Positions 18,165-26,277 of a stretch of DNA of 64,000 bases are shown here, piece by piece. A program made the position numbers and the translations under genes. Location: the NCBI RefSeq assembly GCF_021261315.1, contig NZ_JAJSAX010000002.1:799000-862999 (forward strand). The letters are read 5' to 3'. Source of the DNA: Epilithonimonas sp. JDS (GTDB taxonomy: Bacteria > Bacteroidota > Bacteroidia > Flavobacteriales > Weeksellaceae). Numbering within the stretch: position 1 is the stretch's first letter; each line of letters opens with the position of its first letter. Under the pieces are notes generated by a model that was not told the origin of the DNA, searched no databases, and saw only the letters and a list, made by a program, of their open reading frames with translations.

Positions 18165-18719
18165 ATGCTGTATTCCGTTATCAAAGCGATTCACATTATT
18201 TTTATGGTAAGTTACTTTGCCGGGATTTTCTATTTGGTAAGACTTTTTGTTTATTATAAGGACACGGATGAATTTGATGAAGTCAAACAGCAGATTCTGA
18301 GAAATCAATACATTTTTATGGCCGTCCGACTTTGGAATATCATTACCGTTCCTGCTGGAATTTTGATGTTAGTTTCCGGACTGACAATGATTTTTCTGAA
18401 TTCTGGACTAATGAAAACGCCTTGGTTTCATTTGAAACTTACGTTCTTGGTTGGGTTGGGAACTTACCATTTCTGGTGCTGGAAAAAAGTAAAAGAACTT
18501 AAAAGACTGAATGGCAGTATTTTGCCAACAAGCAATATCAAACTCAGACAGTGTAATGAGATTGCCACCTTCATTTTATTTGCCGTAGTTTTTACAGTAA
18601 TCCTCAAATATTACGTTATAGAATATTGGTGGCAGCTGCTTCTAGGATTTTTCGGAATCGTGATTTTGATAAGTTCAATTGTGAAAATCGTGAATAGAAA
18701 TAAGAAAAAACAAAACTAA
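18165..18719 (+). CDS. HemJ/CopD-like membrane protein
   Basis: The 184-residue protein starts at the ATG at 18165; the TTG one codon earlier is not needed. It has four to five membrane segments. H11 in K-A-I-H-I-I-F-M-V-S-Y-F-A-G and the KTPWFHLKLTFLVGLGTYH segment fit the HemJ family, which oxidises protoporphyrinogen IX to protoporphyrin IX in bacteria without HemG or HemY. The assignment is by motif and topology; a plain CopD-type protein remains possible. It lies 33 bp upstream of gldF but has its own promoter. Confidence 0.72.
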   Translation: MLYSVIKAIHIIFMVSYFAGIFYLVRLFVYYKDTDEFDEVKQQILRNQYIFMAVRLWNIITVPAGILMLVSGLTMIFLNSGLMKTPWFHLKLTFLVGLGTYHFWCWKKVKELKRLNGSILPTSNIKLRQCNEIATFILFAVVFTVILKYYVIEYWWQLLLGFFGIVILISSIVKIVNRNKKKQN

Positions 18720-18752
18720 TACCCTCAAACTCTAATACTCTCAAACTCATTT

Positions 18753-19481
18753 ATGATTGCAATATTCAAAAAAGAACTTTGGAATTTTTTCGGAAACTGG
18801 AGCGCGTGGATCATCATCGCTGCCTTCAGTGTGATCTCTGCACTTTTCCTTTTCTTCTTCGAGAATGATTTTAATATTTTCGATATCGGAAGCGCAACGC
18901 TGCAAAGTTTTTTCGTGCTTTCACCTTGGCTTTTTATGTTCATTATTCCGGCAATCAGTATGAGAACTTTGGCTGAGGAGCAACAATCTGGAACCTTGTT
19001 TTGGCTTTTTTCTCAACCTGTGAAGGTCACGGAAATCGTTGGTGGAAAATTCCTTTCTGTTTGGCTGGTCGGGATTTTGTGTTTGCTGCCTTCATTGGTT
19101 TATTATTATACAGTTTACGTTTTGGGCGTTCCGGAAGGCAATATTGACGGCAGTATGACTTTCGGAAGTTACATTGGCTTGATCATTTTGATTGCTGCAT
19201 TTTCCGCAGTCGGGATCTTGGCTTCATCAATTTCACCCAATCAAATCACGGCTTATCTTTTGGGCGTTTTCATTTGTTTTATTTCGTACTTCGGGATCGA
19301 GCAATTGGCGAGTTACAAATTGTTGGGAAGTGCAGATTATATTTTGCAGAATATTGGATTCTACCAACACTTTTTAGCGTTCACCAGAGGACAAATTGAT
19401 ACGAGAGATGTTTTTTACTTTCTATTCGTGATATTCCTGGGATTGGGATTGGCGAGTTGGTTTGTCTGGAAAAAGAAATAA
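18753..19481 (+). CDS. gldF: Gliding-motility ABC transporter permease GldF
   Basis: The 242-residue protein has six predicted membrane helices and starts MIAIFKKELWNFFGNWSAW, the characteristic GldF N-terminus. The ABC-2 permease signature R-T-L-A-E-E-Q-Q-S-G-T-L follows. GldF works with GldG (next gene) and the ATPase GldA as an ABC-type transporter required for gliding in Flavobacterium. gldA is not in the window, as is usual since it is often unlinked. An odd feature is that a family-A repeat fills the 180-bp gap between gldF and gldG. Confidence 0.92.
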   Translation: MIAIFKKELWNFFGNWSAWIIIAAFSVISALFLFFFENDFNIFDIGSATLQSFFVLSPWLFMFIIPAISMRTLAEEQQSGTLFWLFSQPVKVTEIVGGKFLSVWLVGILCLLPSLVYYYTVYVLGVPEGNIDGSMTFGSYIGLIILIAAFSAVGILASSISPNQITAYLLGVFICFISYFGIEQLASYKLLGSADYILQNIGFYQHFLAFTRGQIDTRDVFYFLFVIFLGLGLASWFVWKKK

Positions 19482-19535
19482 GGAAGAGACAAGAAAAAAG
19501 AATAAAGAGAAAAGACTTTCAATTGGAACGTTGAA

Positions 19536-19607
19536 TCTGCAGCCCGGCTTGAGTAGATCCCGATGTAAAATCGGGAGGGAACGGAAGGCGGATAAAGCTG
19601 CCCAAAT
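19536..19607 (+). repeat. Family-A structured repeat, copy 1
   Basis: The element runs TCTGCAGCCCGGCTTGAG ... AAGCTGCCCAAAT. Outer arms GCAGC and GCTGC pair, and an inner hairpin TCCCGAT-GTAAA-ATCGGGA has a perfect 7-bp stem. It lies between gldF and gldG. Other copies are at 31303, 31474, 55789 and 62431. Confidence 0.75.
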
Positions 19608-19661
19608 CATAAAAAAAAGAAAATCCATCAACAGACAACTAACAACTGTCAACTAATTAAG

Positions 19662-21320
19662 ATGAATAAAAAAAATAAAATCACCCTTATCATTATCACT
19701 GTTCTTCTCATCATCGGGATGAGCGGATTGGTTTATAAACGTTTCGATCTGACGGCGGAAAAACGATATACGCTTTCGGATTCTACCATCAAAGTTTTGG
19801 AAAGCGTGAACAAACCGATGACGATCGAAGTTTATCTGGATGGCGATTTCCCGGCTTCCTTCAAGCAGCTTCAGAACGAGACCAAGTTTATGCTGGACGA
19901 GTTCCGAAAGATCAATTCAAAAATCGATTACAAATTCCGTGATCCGATTGCAGAGAAAATTCCGCAGGACACGCTTGCCGGAATGGGAATGCAGCCGTCG
20001 ATTCTACCAGATATGAAGGATGGAAAAGTTTCGGAAATCGTGATGTTTCCTTACGCTGCGATCAAATATAACGGTTTCGGAACTTCGGTTCCATTGATCA
20101 TTCAGCAATCCGGAATTGATGCAAGTACTCAACTTAGCAAATCCATAGAAAGCCTTGAATATAATTTTGCATCGACCATAAAAAGTTTATCCGAAGAAAG
20201 AGCCAAGAATGTTGGATTCTTGGTTAATCAACAGGAGTTGGGACCGGATGAATTCCGTGGATTTATGGATGTGGCGATGGAAAATTACAATGTTGGTCCA
20301 GTGATTCCGGAAAACAAAACCGAATTGTCTTTGGCCGATGTTCCAAAGCTCAAGCAAATGGATGCGCTTGTCATCGCAAAGCCAAGAAAAGCCTTTACCG
20401 ATGGAGAGAAAGTCATTCTTGACCAATACATTATGAATGGCGGAAAAACCCTCTGGATGATCGATGCTGTGAATGCCGAAATGGATACGCTTTTCCAAGC
20501 AAAGAAAATTATGGCTTATCCATTGGATCTCAATCTGACGGATTTCATGTTTAATTATGGACTAAGAATCAATCCTGCTTTGACGAAGGATATGAAAAAG
20601 TCTGCACTGATCAGGATTGTTTCTGGCGAAGTGGCTGGCAATCCGCAATACAGCAGTTTTCTTTGGCCTTATTTCCCATTGGGAATTGCGGAAACCAAGA
20701 ACCCGATAACTAAAAATATCAATCCTGTAAAATTCGAATTCCCGACTTCTATTGATACCTTGGGAAGACCAAATATCAAGACCAAAGTTCTGTTCGAATC
20801 GAGCGAAAGAACCATCAGCAAAACGGTTCCTAATTATGTGGCCTTGTCCGAGATCGTTCGCGCAGACAGCATTGGCGAAATGGAACGTCCTACGCCGCCG
20901 AAGATTTTCGCTGTGGCTTTGGAAGGGAAATTCACTTCAGCTTATGCGACGAGAAGTGAGAAAAATGCCTATCCTGGCTTCAAAGCTCATAGTACAGAAA
21001 ACAAAATGCTCGTAATCGCTGACGGTGATATTGCAAGAAATCAAATCTGGAAAGGAAAACCGCTGCCTTTGGGCGAAGATTTGCTTACCAAGGAACATTA
21101 TGGAAATGCGCAATTCCTCAGAAATGCCCTGGATTATCTTTTGGACGACAGCAATATGATGGAACTCCGCAACAGAACCATCGAAATCCGCTTGCTGGAT
21201 AGAGAACGTGTGGACGAAGAACGTTCGAAATGGCAATGGATAAACTTGCTTTTACCATTGGGGATTTTGGGAGTTTTGGGTGCTGGATTTTATTTTATCA
21301 GGAAGAAAAGATTTTCTTAA
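19662..21320 (+). CDS. gldG: Gliding-motility ABC transporter substrate-binding protein GldG
   Basis: The 552-residue protein has a membrane helix at residues about 7-26, a large extracytoplasmic region containing LSKSIESLEYNF and LVIAKPRKAFTDGEK, and a second helix near the C-terminus (LLLPLGILGVLGAGFYFI). This layout and the position after gldF identify GldG, the auxiliary component of the Gld ABC transporter that supports gliding. It is probably transcribed with gldF through the repeat at 19536-19607. Confidence 0.92.
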   Translation: MNKKNKITLIIITVLLIIGMSGLVYKRFDLTAEKRYTLSDSTIKVLESVNKPMTIEVYLDGDFPASFKQLQNETKFMLDEFRKINSKIDYKFRDPIAEKIPQDTLAGMGMQPSILPDMKDGKVSEIVMFPYAAIKYNGFGTSVPLIIQQSGIDASTQLSKSIESLEYNFASTIKSLSEERAKNVGFLVNQQELGPDEFRGFMDVAMENYNVGPVIPENKTELSLADVPKLKQMDALVIAKPRKAFTDGEKVILDQYIMNGGKTLWMIDAVNAEMDTLFQAKKIMAYPLDLNLTDFMFNYGLRINPALTKDMKKSALIRIVSGEVAGNPQYSSFLWPYFPLGIAETKNPITKNINPVKFEFPTSIDTLGRPNIKTKVLFESSERTISKTVPNYVALSEIVRADSIGEMERPTPPKIFAVALEGKFTSAYATRSEKNAYPGFKAHSTENKMLVIADGDIARNQIWKGKPLPLGEDLLTKEHYGNAQFLRNALDYLLDDSNMMELRNRTIEIRLLDRERVDEERSKWQWINLLLPLGILGVLGAGFYFIRKKRFS

Positions 21321-21329
21321 TTATAAATT

Positions 21330-21920
21330 ATGAAAAAACTAATATACTCTCTATCATTAATTTCCAGTTTCGCTTTTGCTCAAAATGTTAAAGTCACATC
21401 TAATTATGGAAGTGAAAATCGAGATATTCAGGACTTAATTAATTTTGAAAATATTTTTTTTGACACATTTAATTTTCAGTCAGAAACATTAAAAGGCAAA
21501 TCTTATGTAATTGCTTTGGAAGAATTCAAAAACGGAAAATTACTCAAAACATCTACGCTTTTTGATGATGATTATTTCAAAATTGAAAAGGATAAATTAA
21601 CTCTGAAATTTGCATTCAAATTAGCTGATGGAAAACTCAAAACTCAGATTTTCGGAAATGGTTTTATGAGTAAAAAATCTTACTTCAAACTATCTAATAA
21701 TGAAGACGATTATGCCGTGAAAAATTTCTTCGGAAGCGCAGATGAACTGACATTGGACATCAATAAAAAGAATTATATTTTTGCGATCATTACACCAACG
21801 ATCCACGAAGATGGTTCTGGCTCATATTGCGAAGTTGCCCAATCTGATACTGCGCCGGAAAAACTTGGAGAAAAATTTAAAATTCCTCATTATTTTCTGG
21901 TAACTGTCAAATTCAATTAA
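21330..21920 (+). CDS. Small secreted protein of unknown function
   Basis: The 196-residue protein has a signal peptide (MKKLIYSLSLISSFAFA, cleaved before Q-N). The mature part is rich in F, K and D, with one cysteine near residue 167, and looks all-beta. I recognise no family. It starts 9 bp after gldG stops and ends 4 bp before lnt starts, so it is co-transcribed with both. It may be a periplasmic protein connected with envelope or lipoprotein maturation, but only position suggests that. Confidence 0.65.
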   Translation: MKKLIYSLSLISSFAFAQNVKVTSNYGSENRDIQDLINFENIFFDTFNFQSETLKGKSYVIALEEFKNGKLLKTSTLFDDDYFKIEKDKLTLKFAFKLADGKLKTQIFGNGFMSKKSYFKLSNNEDDYAVKNFFGSADELTLDINKKNYIFAIITPTIHEDGSGSYCEVAQSDTAPEKLGEKFKIPHYFLVTVKFN

Positions 21921-21924
21921 GAAA

Positions 21925-23598
21925 ATGAAAAACCTTCTATTAGCTTTAATATCCGGCGTTTTGCTCGCCATTTCCTGGCCGACTTACGGGATTCCGTTTT
22001 TTATATTTTTCGCTTTCGTTCCACTTTTGATGATGGAACACAACATTGCGAAATTCAGTGATATCAAACGGAAAAGTTTGGCAATATTTGGTTTGTCCTA
22101 TCTTACATTTGTCATTTGGAACGCTGTTACGACGGGTTGGCTCTACAATTCCAAACTTCCTGATGGGAGCAATTCTCTTTTGGCCGTTTTGTTTCCGATT
22201 TTGACGAACGCTTTTTTTATGTCGATCATTTTTCACTTCTACAGACTTTACAAAAGAAGTCAGGGAACCTATTTCGGATTGGTGTTTTTTGTGGTGATTT
22301 GGATGGCATTTGAGAAGTTGCACTTGGTTTGGGAATTCACCTGGCCTTGGCTGAATCTTGGAAATGTCTTCGCAGATTATCACCAATTCATCCAATGGTA
22401 CGACACTTTGGGCACAACTGGCGGTAGTTTTTGGATATTGATTTGTAATGTCTTGGCATTTTATACTTTTAGAATTTGGGAAGCTGGACGCAAGAGAAAA
22501 CCACTTATCAAAAATGTATCGATGCTGGCAGGTTTCATTGTTGTACCGATGTTGATTTCTTTAATTAAATATTACAATTACTCACCAAAAACGGTCGGCA
22601 CTTTGAATGTGACAATGCTCCAACCTGCTTTGGACCCTTACAATGAGAAATATCACAAAGACAGTTTGACCATTGAAAGCGACCTTTTAAAAATAGCCAT
22701 CGAAAATTCAAAATTTGTGGACCCAAATCCACCAGAAGATGCGAAAATAGCACCGCAAGACATCGACCTTTACCTTGCTCCAGAAACTTCTTTGCCTGGA
22801 CCAGGTTCCATCAGCGAGCGCGGATTTAACAACAGTTTGCTCATTAATAATATAAAAACATTCCTTACGCAACATCCGAAATCAGTTTTTGCAGGCGGAA
22901 TTTCCAGCTATTACGTTTATAAGGATGATGAGGAAAAACCTGTCACGGCAAGTTATCTTGAAAGACAAGGCATTTGGGTGGATGAATATAATTCGGCGAT
23001 ACAAATCATTCCGAATCAGCAACCGGAAGTTTATCACAAAGCGATGTTGGTTCCCGGCGTTGAGATTTTTCCTTACATCAATTTCTTTAAACCAATTTTG
23101 GGTAATGTGATGCTGGATTTAGGCGGAACGACTCGTTCTCTCGGCATTTCCAAAGAACGAAAAGTGTTTGCCAATCCTTATAACAAATCCGTCATCGCAC
23201 CCATCATTTGCTACGAAAGTGTCTATGGTGAATACGTGACTGATTATGTGAAAAAAGGCGCCAATCTCCTAACGATTGTGACGAATGATTCTTGGTGGGG
23301 CTATTCCCAAGGACACAAACAATTATTGGCTTATGCAAAACTCCGCGCAATAGAAACCAGACGGGAAATCGCAAGAGCAGCAAACAGCGGAACCAGCGCG
23401 CACATCAATTCCCGAGGCGATATTGTAGACGATTTGCCTTATGGTGCAAAAGGTGCTTTGATGGCAAAACTGAATCTGATTGATCACGAAACTTTCTATA
23501 CCAAAAGTGGCGATTTTCTTTCCAGATTATCGATGTTTGTGATTGGAGCGTTGCTGTTGTTTATCCCTGGGAGGAAGTATTTGACGAGGAAGAAATAA
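21925..23598 (+). CDS. lnt: Apolipoprotein N-acyltransferase
   Basis: The 557-residue protein has an N-terminal membrane region of about six helices and a nitrilase-type catalytic domain from about residue 225. The expected Glu-Lys-Cys triad is visible as E287 in APETSLPG, K372 in YHKAMLVPGVE and C429 in PIICYESVYGEYV. The enzyme adds the third acyl chain to lipoproteins at the inner membrane, which fits the many lipoproteins encoded nearby. A last membrane helix is at the C-terminus. It is the final gene of the gldF-gldG-X-lnt cluster. Confidence 0.93.
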   Translation: MKNLLLALISGVLLAISWPTYGIPFFIFFAFVPLLMMEHNIAKFSDIKRKSLAIFGLSYLTFVIWNAVTTGWLYNSKLPDGSNSLLAVLFPILTNAFFMSIIFHFYRLYKRSQGTYFGLVFFVVIWMAFEKLHLVWEFTWPWLNLGNVFADYHQFIQWYDTLGTTGGSFWILICNVLAFYTFRIWEAGRKRKPLIKNVSMLAGFIVVPMLISLIKYYNYSPKTVGTLNVTMLQPALDPYNEKYHKDSLTIESDLLKIAIENSKFVDPNPPEDAKIAPQDIDLYLAPETSLPGPGSISERGFNNSLLINNIKTFLTQHPKSVFAGGISSYYVYKDDEEKPVTASYLERQGIWVDEYNSAIQIIPNQQPEVYHKAMLVPGVEIFPYINFFKPILGNVMLDLGGTTRSLGISKERKVFANPYNKSVIAPIICYESVYGEYVTDYVKKGANLLTIVTNDSWWGYSQGHKQLLAYAKLRAIETRREIARAANSGTSAHINSRGDIVDDLPYGAKGALMAKLNLIDHETFYTKSGDFLSRLSMFVIGALLLFIPGRKYLTRKK

Positions 23599-23608
23599 AT
23601 ATCAAGTG

Positions 23609-23660
23609 TACCAATTTAACAAACTACCAATTTACCAATGGGAGAATTGTTAAATTGGTA
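23609..23660. repeat. 14-bp inverted repeat, possible bidirectional terminator
   Basis: TACCAATTTAACAA at 23609-23622 is the exact complement of TTGTTAAATTGGTA at 23647-23660. It lies between convergent lnt and the DinB-family gene. Confidence 0.55.
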
Positions 23661-23678
23661 AACTTTTAAATTGTTAGA

Positions 23679-24182
23679 TTAGGTGTTGGGCAAATATCTT
23701 TCCTTAATAACATTCAAATGATGAAGATTGTGACCAACGGTCAATTTCCCAATCGTCTCCACTTTTATCTCATTTCCATTCACGATTCCGATTAAACTTA
23801 AAGCTTCAACCGGAAGCGTTTTAAAGAATTTGATTGATAATTTTCTGGTCAGTTTAAATTCCTTAATCAAGCTTTTCAAAGTTCGTGATTCAGCGTAAGA
23901 ATTATCCGCCCAAGCTTCTTCATCAAAACCTGAAACCAAAGATTGGTCATTTCTGGAAAATCTCAAAGCGCGATAAGCAAAGACTTTTTCGGTATCAATC
24001 AAATGTTGCAAAAGCGTTTTCAGAGTCCATTTTCCTTCAGCATAAGCGAAATTTCCTTGTTCTTCGGAAAGTTTTACATAAATATCCAAAGTTTGCTTCC
24101 CGGAAATTTGCAGTTCTTCAATCCAATTTTCTGATGGAACAAGGTCAAGATAACGCTGGATATATTTTTCGAAATCAGTCAT
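23679..24182 (-). CDS. DinB/YfiT-family four-helix protein
   Basis: The 167-residue protein fits the DinB/YfiT four-helix-bundle superfamily (unrelated to the Y-family polymerase also called DinB). Family marks are WTLKTLLQHLIDTEKVFAYRAL and the C-terminal GHNLHHLNVIKERY, with histidines that bind metal in other members. These proteins include thiol-dependent transferases and many of unknown substrate. It is a single gene. A second DinB-family protein lies at 27495-27992. Confidence 0.82.
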   Translation of the reverse strand: MTDFEKYIQRYLDLVPSENWIEELQISGKQTLDIYVKLSEEQGNFAYAEGKWTLKTLLQHLIDTEKVFAYRALRFSRNDQSLVSGFDEEAWADNSYAESRTLKSLIKEFKLTRKLSIKFFKTLPVEALSLIGIVNGNEIKVETIGKLTVGHNLHHLNVIKERYLPNT

Positions 24183-24268
24183 AATTAATTCAAAGTTTAA
24201 GATTCAAGATTTAAAGTTTTTGGGCACGCAATGAAAATCATTAATCAATTATCATTCATCGTTTATCT

Positions 24269-24727
24269 TTATGATTCCACTTCCCACTCATAGAAATTCA
24301 CCTCATCGTATTTTTTGAAACCTGCACTTGGATATAACTGATTTCCAATCATATTCTCCTTTCCGGTTTCGAGGTACATTCCGCACGAATTGGATGTTCT
24401 GCAAAGTTCTTTCGCTTCCTCAATCAACGCTTTGGAGTAAGCTTTTCCCCGAAATTCAGGATTCACGTAAAGGTCATTCAAAAGCCAATAACGCTTCATT
24501 CTTGTCGATGAAAACAAAGGATAAAGTTGGACAAAACCGCCTAACTTTCCTTCTTCTTCCACCACAAAAATCTCAGAATCTTCACTTTCCAATCTTTCGG
24601 ATATAAACTGTTCTGCGCCGGAAATATCAGAGGTTTTGTGATAAAACATTCTGTATTCATCAAACAACTGAGCCAGTTGGGAAAGGTCGTCGATGGTTGC
24701 TTTTCTTGTATTATTCTTCATTTTCAT
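24269..24727 (-). CDS. GNAT-family N-acetyltransferase
   Basis: The 152-residue protein has the GNAT layout. The acetyl-CoA-binding stretch is LYVNPEFRGKAYSKALIEEA, followed by the late beta strand CGMYLETGKENMIGNQLY. The substrate is unknown. The ATG at 24727 lies inside the end of the barstar gene, giving a 17-bp overlap, so translation is probably coupled and the gene belongs to the barnase-barstar operon. An in-frame ATG two codons later is an alternative start. Confidence 0.87.
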   Translation of the reverse strand: MKMKNNTRKATIDDLSQLAQLFDEYRMFYHKTSDISGAEQFISERLESEDSEIFVVEEEGKLGGFVQLYPLFSSTRMKRYWLLNDLYVNPEFRGKAYSKALIEEAKELCRTSNSCGMYLETGKENMIGNQLYPSAGFKKYDEVNFYEWEVES

Positions 24728-25022
24728 CTAAATTTTCATCGTCATCTTCGTATTGCTCAAGATAATAAGTGAACGTGAAATCTTCCACTTCCTCCTCCAC
24801 ATCTTCCAAAGTTGTCAAAAGGTCTTCAAAAGTTTCCAATTGGTCCACGCTCATATTCACAAATTCGATGTGAAGCGGCAATTCCAAACCGCCCGAAATC
24901 ACGTCCGAAAGAGCATCCAGATTGTCTCCGAAATATCCAGGTAATTCCAATTTGGACTTCAATTCCGTGTAAAAATCTTCGTAGTCGCCGATGTTTGAAA
25001 AATCGATCAGTATTTCTTTCAT
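24711..25022 (-). CDS. Barstar-family RNase inhibitor
   Basis: The protein has 103 residues from the ATG at 25022; a TTG six codons upstream lies inside the preceding gene and is rejected. LPGYFGDNLDALSDVISG aligns with the barstar segment that plugs the barnase active site, and both acidic contact residues (D36 and D40, matching D35 and D39 of Bacillus barstar) are kept. The C-terminus is an acidic tail. No signal peptide is present, so it acts in the cytoplasm, as expected for protecting the producer from the RNase encoded at 25646-26158. It starts 2 bp after the metalloprotease stop. Confidence 0.9.
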   Translation of the reverse strand: MKEILIDFSNIGDYEDFYTELKSKLELPGYFGDNLDALSDVISGGLELPLHIEFVNMSVDQLETFEDLLTTLEDVEEEVEDFTFTYYLEQYEDDDENLDENEE

Positions 25023-25024
25023 TT

Positions 25025-25636
25025 CTAAGTAAATTTCCAATGTTTTGTTTTTAAATATTTTTTGCAGTTATTACAAAAATCTGTCTCTTCATCTGTAGGA
25101 TTTCCACCTTCCGCATCCCGCATAAAGCAGGTTTTTTCCGGACAATGCTTCAAACCTTGTGTATGACCGATTTCGTGAATGATTATTTTGTAAAATTGCT
25201 CTTTTCTTTTTGATGCATCGAGTCTGAAGGAAGATGCAACACAGGCTTTTCCAGGACGGTAACCCAATCCCATTATTCCAAAATCCTTCACATTTCCTTT
25301 GGTTGCGCTAATATCTTTTGTGGTTAAACCAACTTTTATAAAATTATTTTTTGTCTTTGAACTCAAAAATTTGATGATTGAATCCGCTCTGTATCTATTT
25401 CTAGGTTGATAAAAAGAATTTTCAGGAAAATCAATTGCCGCTAAAATTTCAACATTCGGATAGATTTTCTGAATTTGTGAAGCGATATTTCCTAAGTCAT
25501 CAATCTTCATATCTTTAAAAGGCTGAAGCTGTAAAACGACTTTCTCCGAAGTTTCAACAACCTTAGATTCTTTATTTTCCTTATAAGAAACTAAAAAAAG
25601 GATAGCGAAAAATGAGTTTAATAAAAAGACTTTCAT
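25025..25636 (-). CDS. Exported archaemetzincin-type zinc protease
   Basis: The 203-residue protein has an N-terminal hydrophobic signal (residues 3-17). The motif H154-E-I-G-H158-T-Q-G-L-K-H164-C165, then C170-x-M172 and C188-x-x-C191, is the archaemetzincin signature, in which four cysteines bind a second zinc. Archaemetzincins are usually cytoplasmic, so the signal sequence is unusual. It sits between a barnase-type RNase and barstar and is translated with them (9-bp and 2-bp gaps). A role in processing or releasing the exported RNase is an inference from position only. Confidence 0.85.
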   Translation of the reverse strand: MKVFLLNSFFAILFLVSYKENKESKVVETSEKVVLQLQPFKDMKIDDLGNIASQIQKIYPNVEILAAIDFPENSFYQPRNRYRADSIIKFLSSKTKNNFIKVGLTTKDISATKGNVKDFGIMGLGYRPGKACVASSFRLDASKRKEQFYKIIIHEIGHTQGLKHCPEKTCFMRDAEGGNPTDEETDFCNNCKKYLKTKHWKFT

Positions 25637-25645
25637 TCAAAAAAT

Positions 25646-26158
25646 TTATTGCTTATCAAAACTTTTATAATGATTTTTCGTCAGCCAAACATCACCATCT
25701 TCAGTAAAGACAATTCGGTCTGCACCGCGGTTTCCGCAATTGTAATTCACATCAGCTTCAAAATATTGTTCGCCTTTCGAAAGTTGTTTTTCACGGTTGC
25801 TGAATTTGTCACCACCGATTGCTTTTCCTGGCAGAACATCACAAAGATTTCCTTTTGATGCAATCCAGCCTTGATTTTTAGCTTCAGATTTTGTGAGGTA
25901 ATAATCAGGCAATTTGTGATTGGATTTCACGTAAGAAATAACTACAGTTTCGTCCGTCAATTCTTCTATAGAATTTTCTGAATTTGATTCTCTGTGAGTT
26001 TGGTTTTCAGATTTGGCAACTTCTGACTTTCGACTTTCTGTTTCCGTCAGATATTTATTTCGCTTCTCGATTTTGTAATTTGTGATGAGAAACATTACCG
26101 AGATTCCGGCAAAAGCACCGACGAGAAAGAATAAAAGGGTTTTTAGTTTCGGATTCAT
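25646..26158 (-). CDS. Exported barnase-type ribonuclease
   Basis: The 170-residue protein has a membrane signal anchor at residues 6-26, a polar linker (about 30-70) and a barnase domain from about residue 70. LPDYYLTKSEAKNQGW and ASKGNLCDVLPGKAIGGDKF follow barnase closely. All expected catalytic residues are there: K102, E134 (general base), R144, R148 and H163 (general acid), equivalent to K27, E73, R83, R87 and H102. C106 and C141 may form a disulfide, which suits a non-cytoplasmic location. It would cleave RNA after guanosine. The operon continues with a metalloprotease, barstar and a GNAT enzyme. Confidence 0.92.
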   Translation of the reverse strand: MNPKLKTLLFFLVGAFAGISVMFLITNYKIEKRNKYLTETESRKSEVAKSENQTHRESNSENSIEELTDETVVISYVKSNHKLPDYYLTKSEAKNQGWIASKGNLCDVLPGKAIGGDKFSNREKQLSKGEQYFEADVNYNCGNRGADRIVFTEDGDVWLTKNHYKSFDKQ

Positions 26159-26252
26159 TGTGAAAAAATTCTAGGCTAAAATAATGAAAACCTCGATTCT
26201 TAAAGCATAAAAAACAAATTTTAAAAATAATTTATCCTTATCCTAATTTTTC

Positions 26253-26260
26253 TATATTTG
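26253..26260 (+). promoter_or_regulatory. -7 promoter element for acyl-CoA dehydrogenase
   Basis: TATATTTG is an exact TAnnTTTG, 17 bases before the ATG at 26278. Confidence 0.65.
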
Positions 26261-26277
26261 GCGACAAAGATAAAAGT

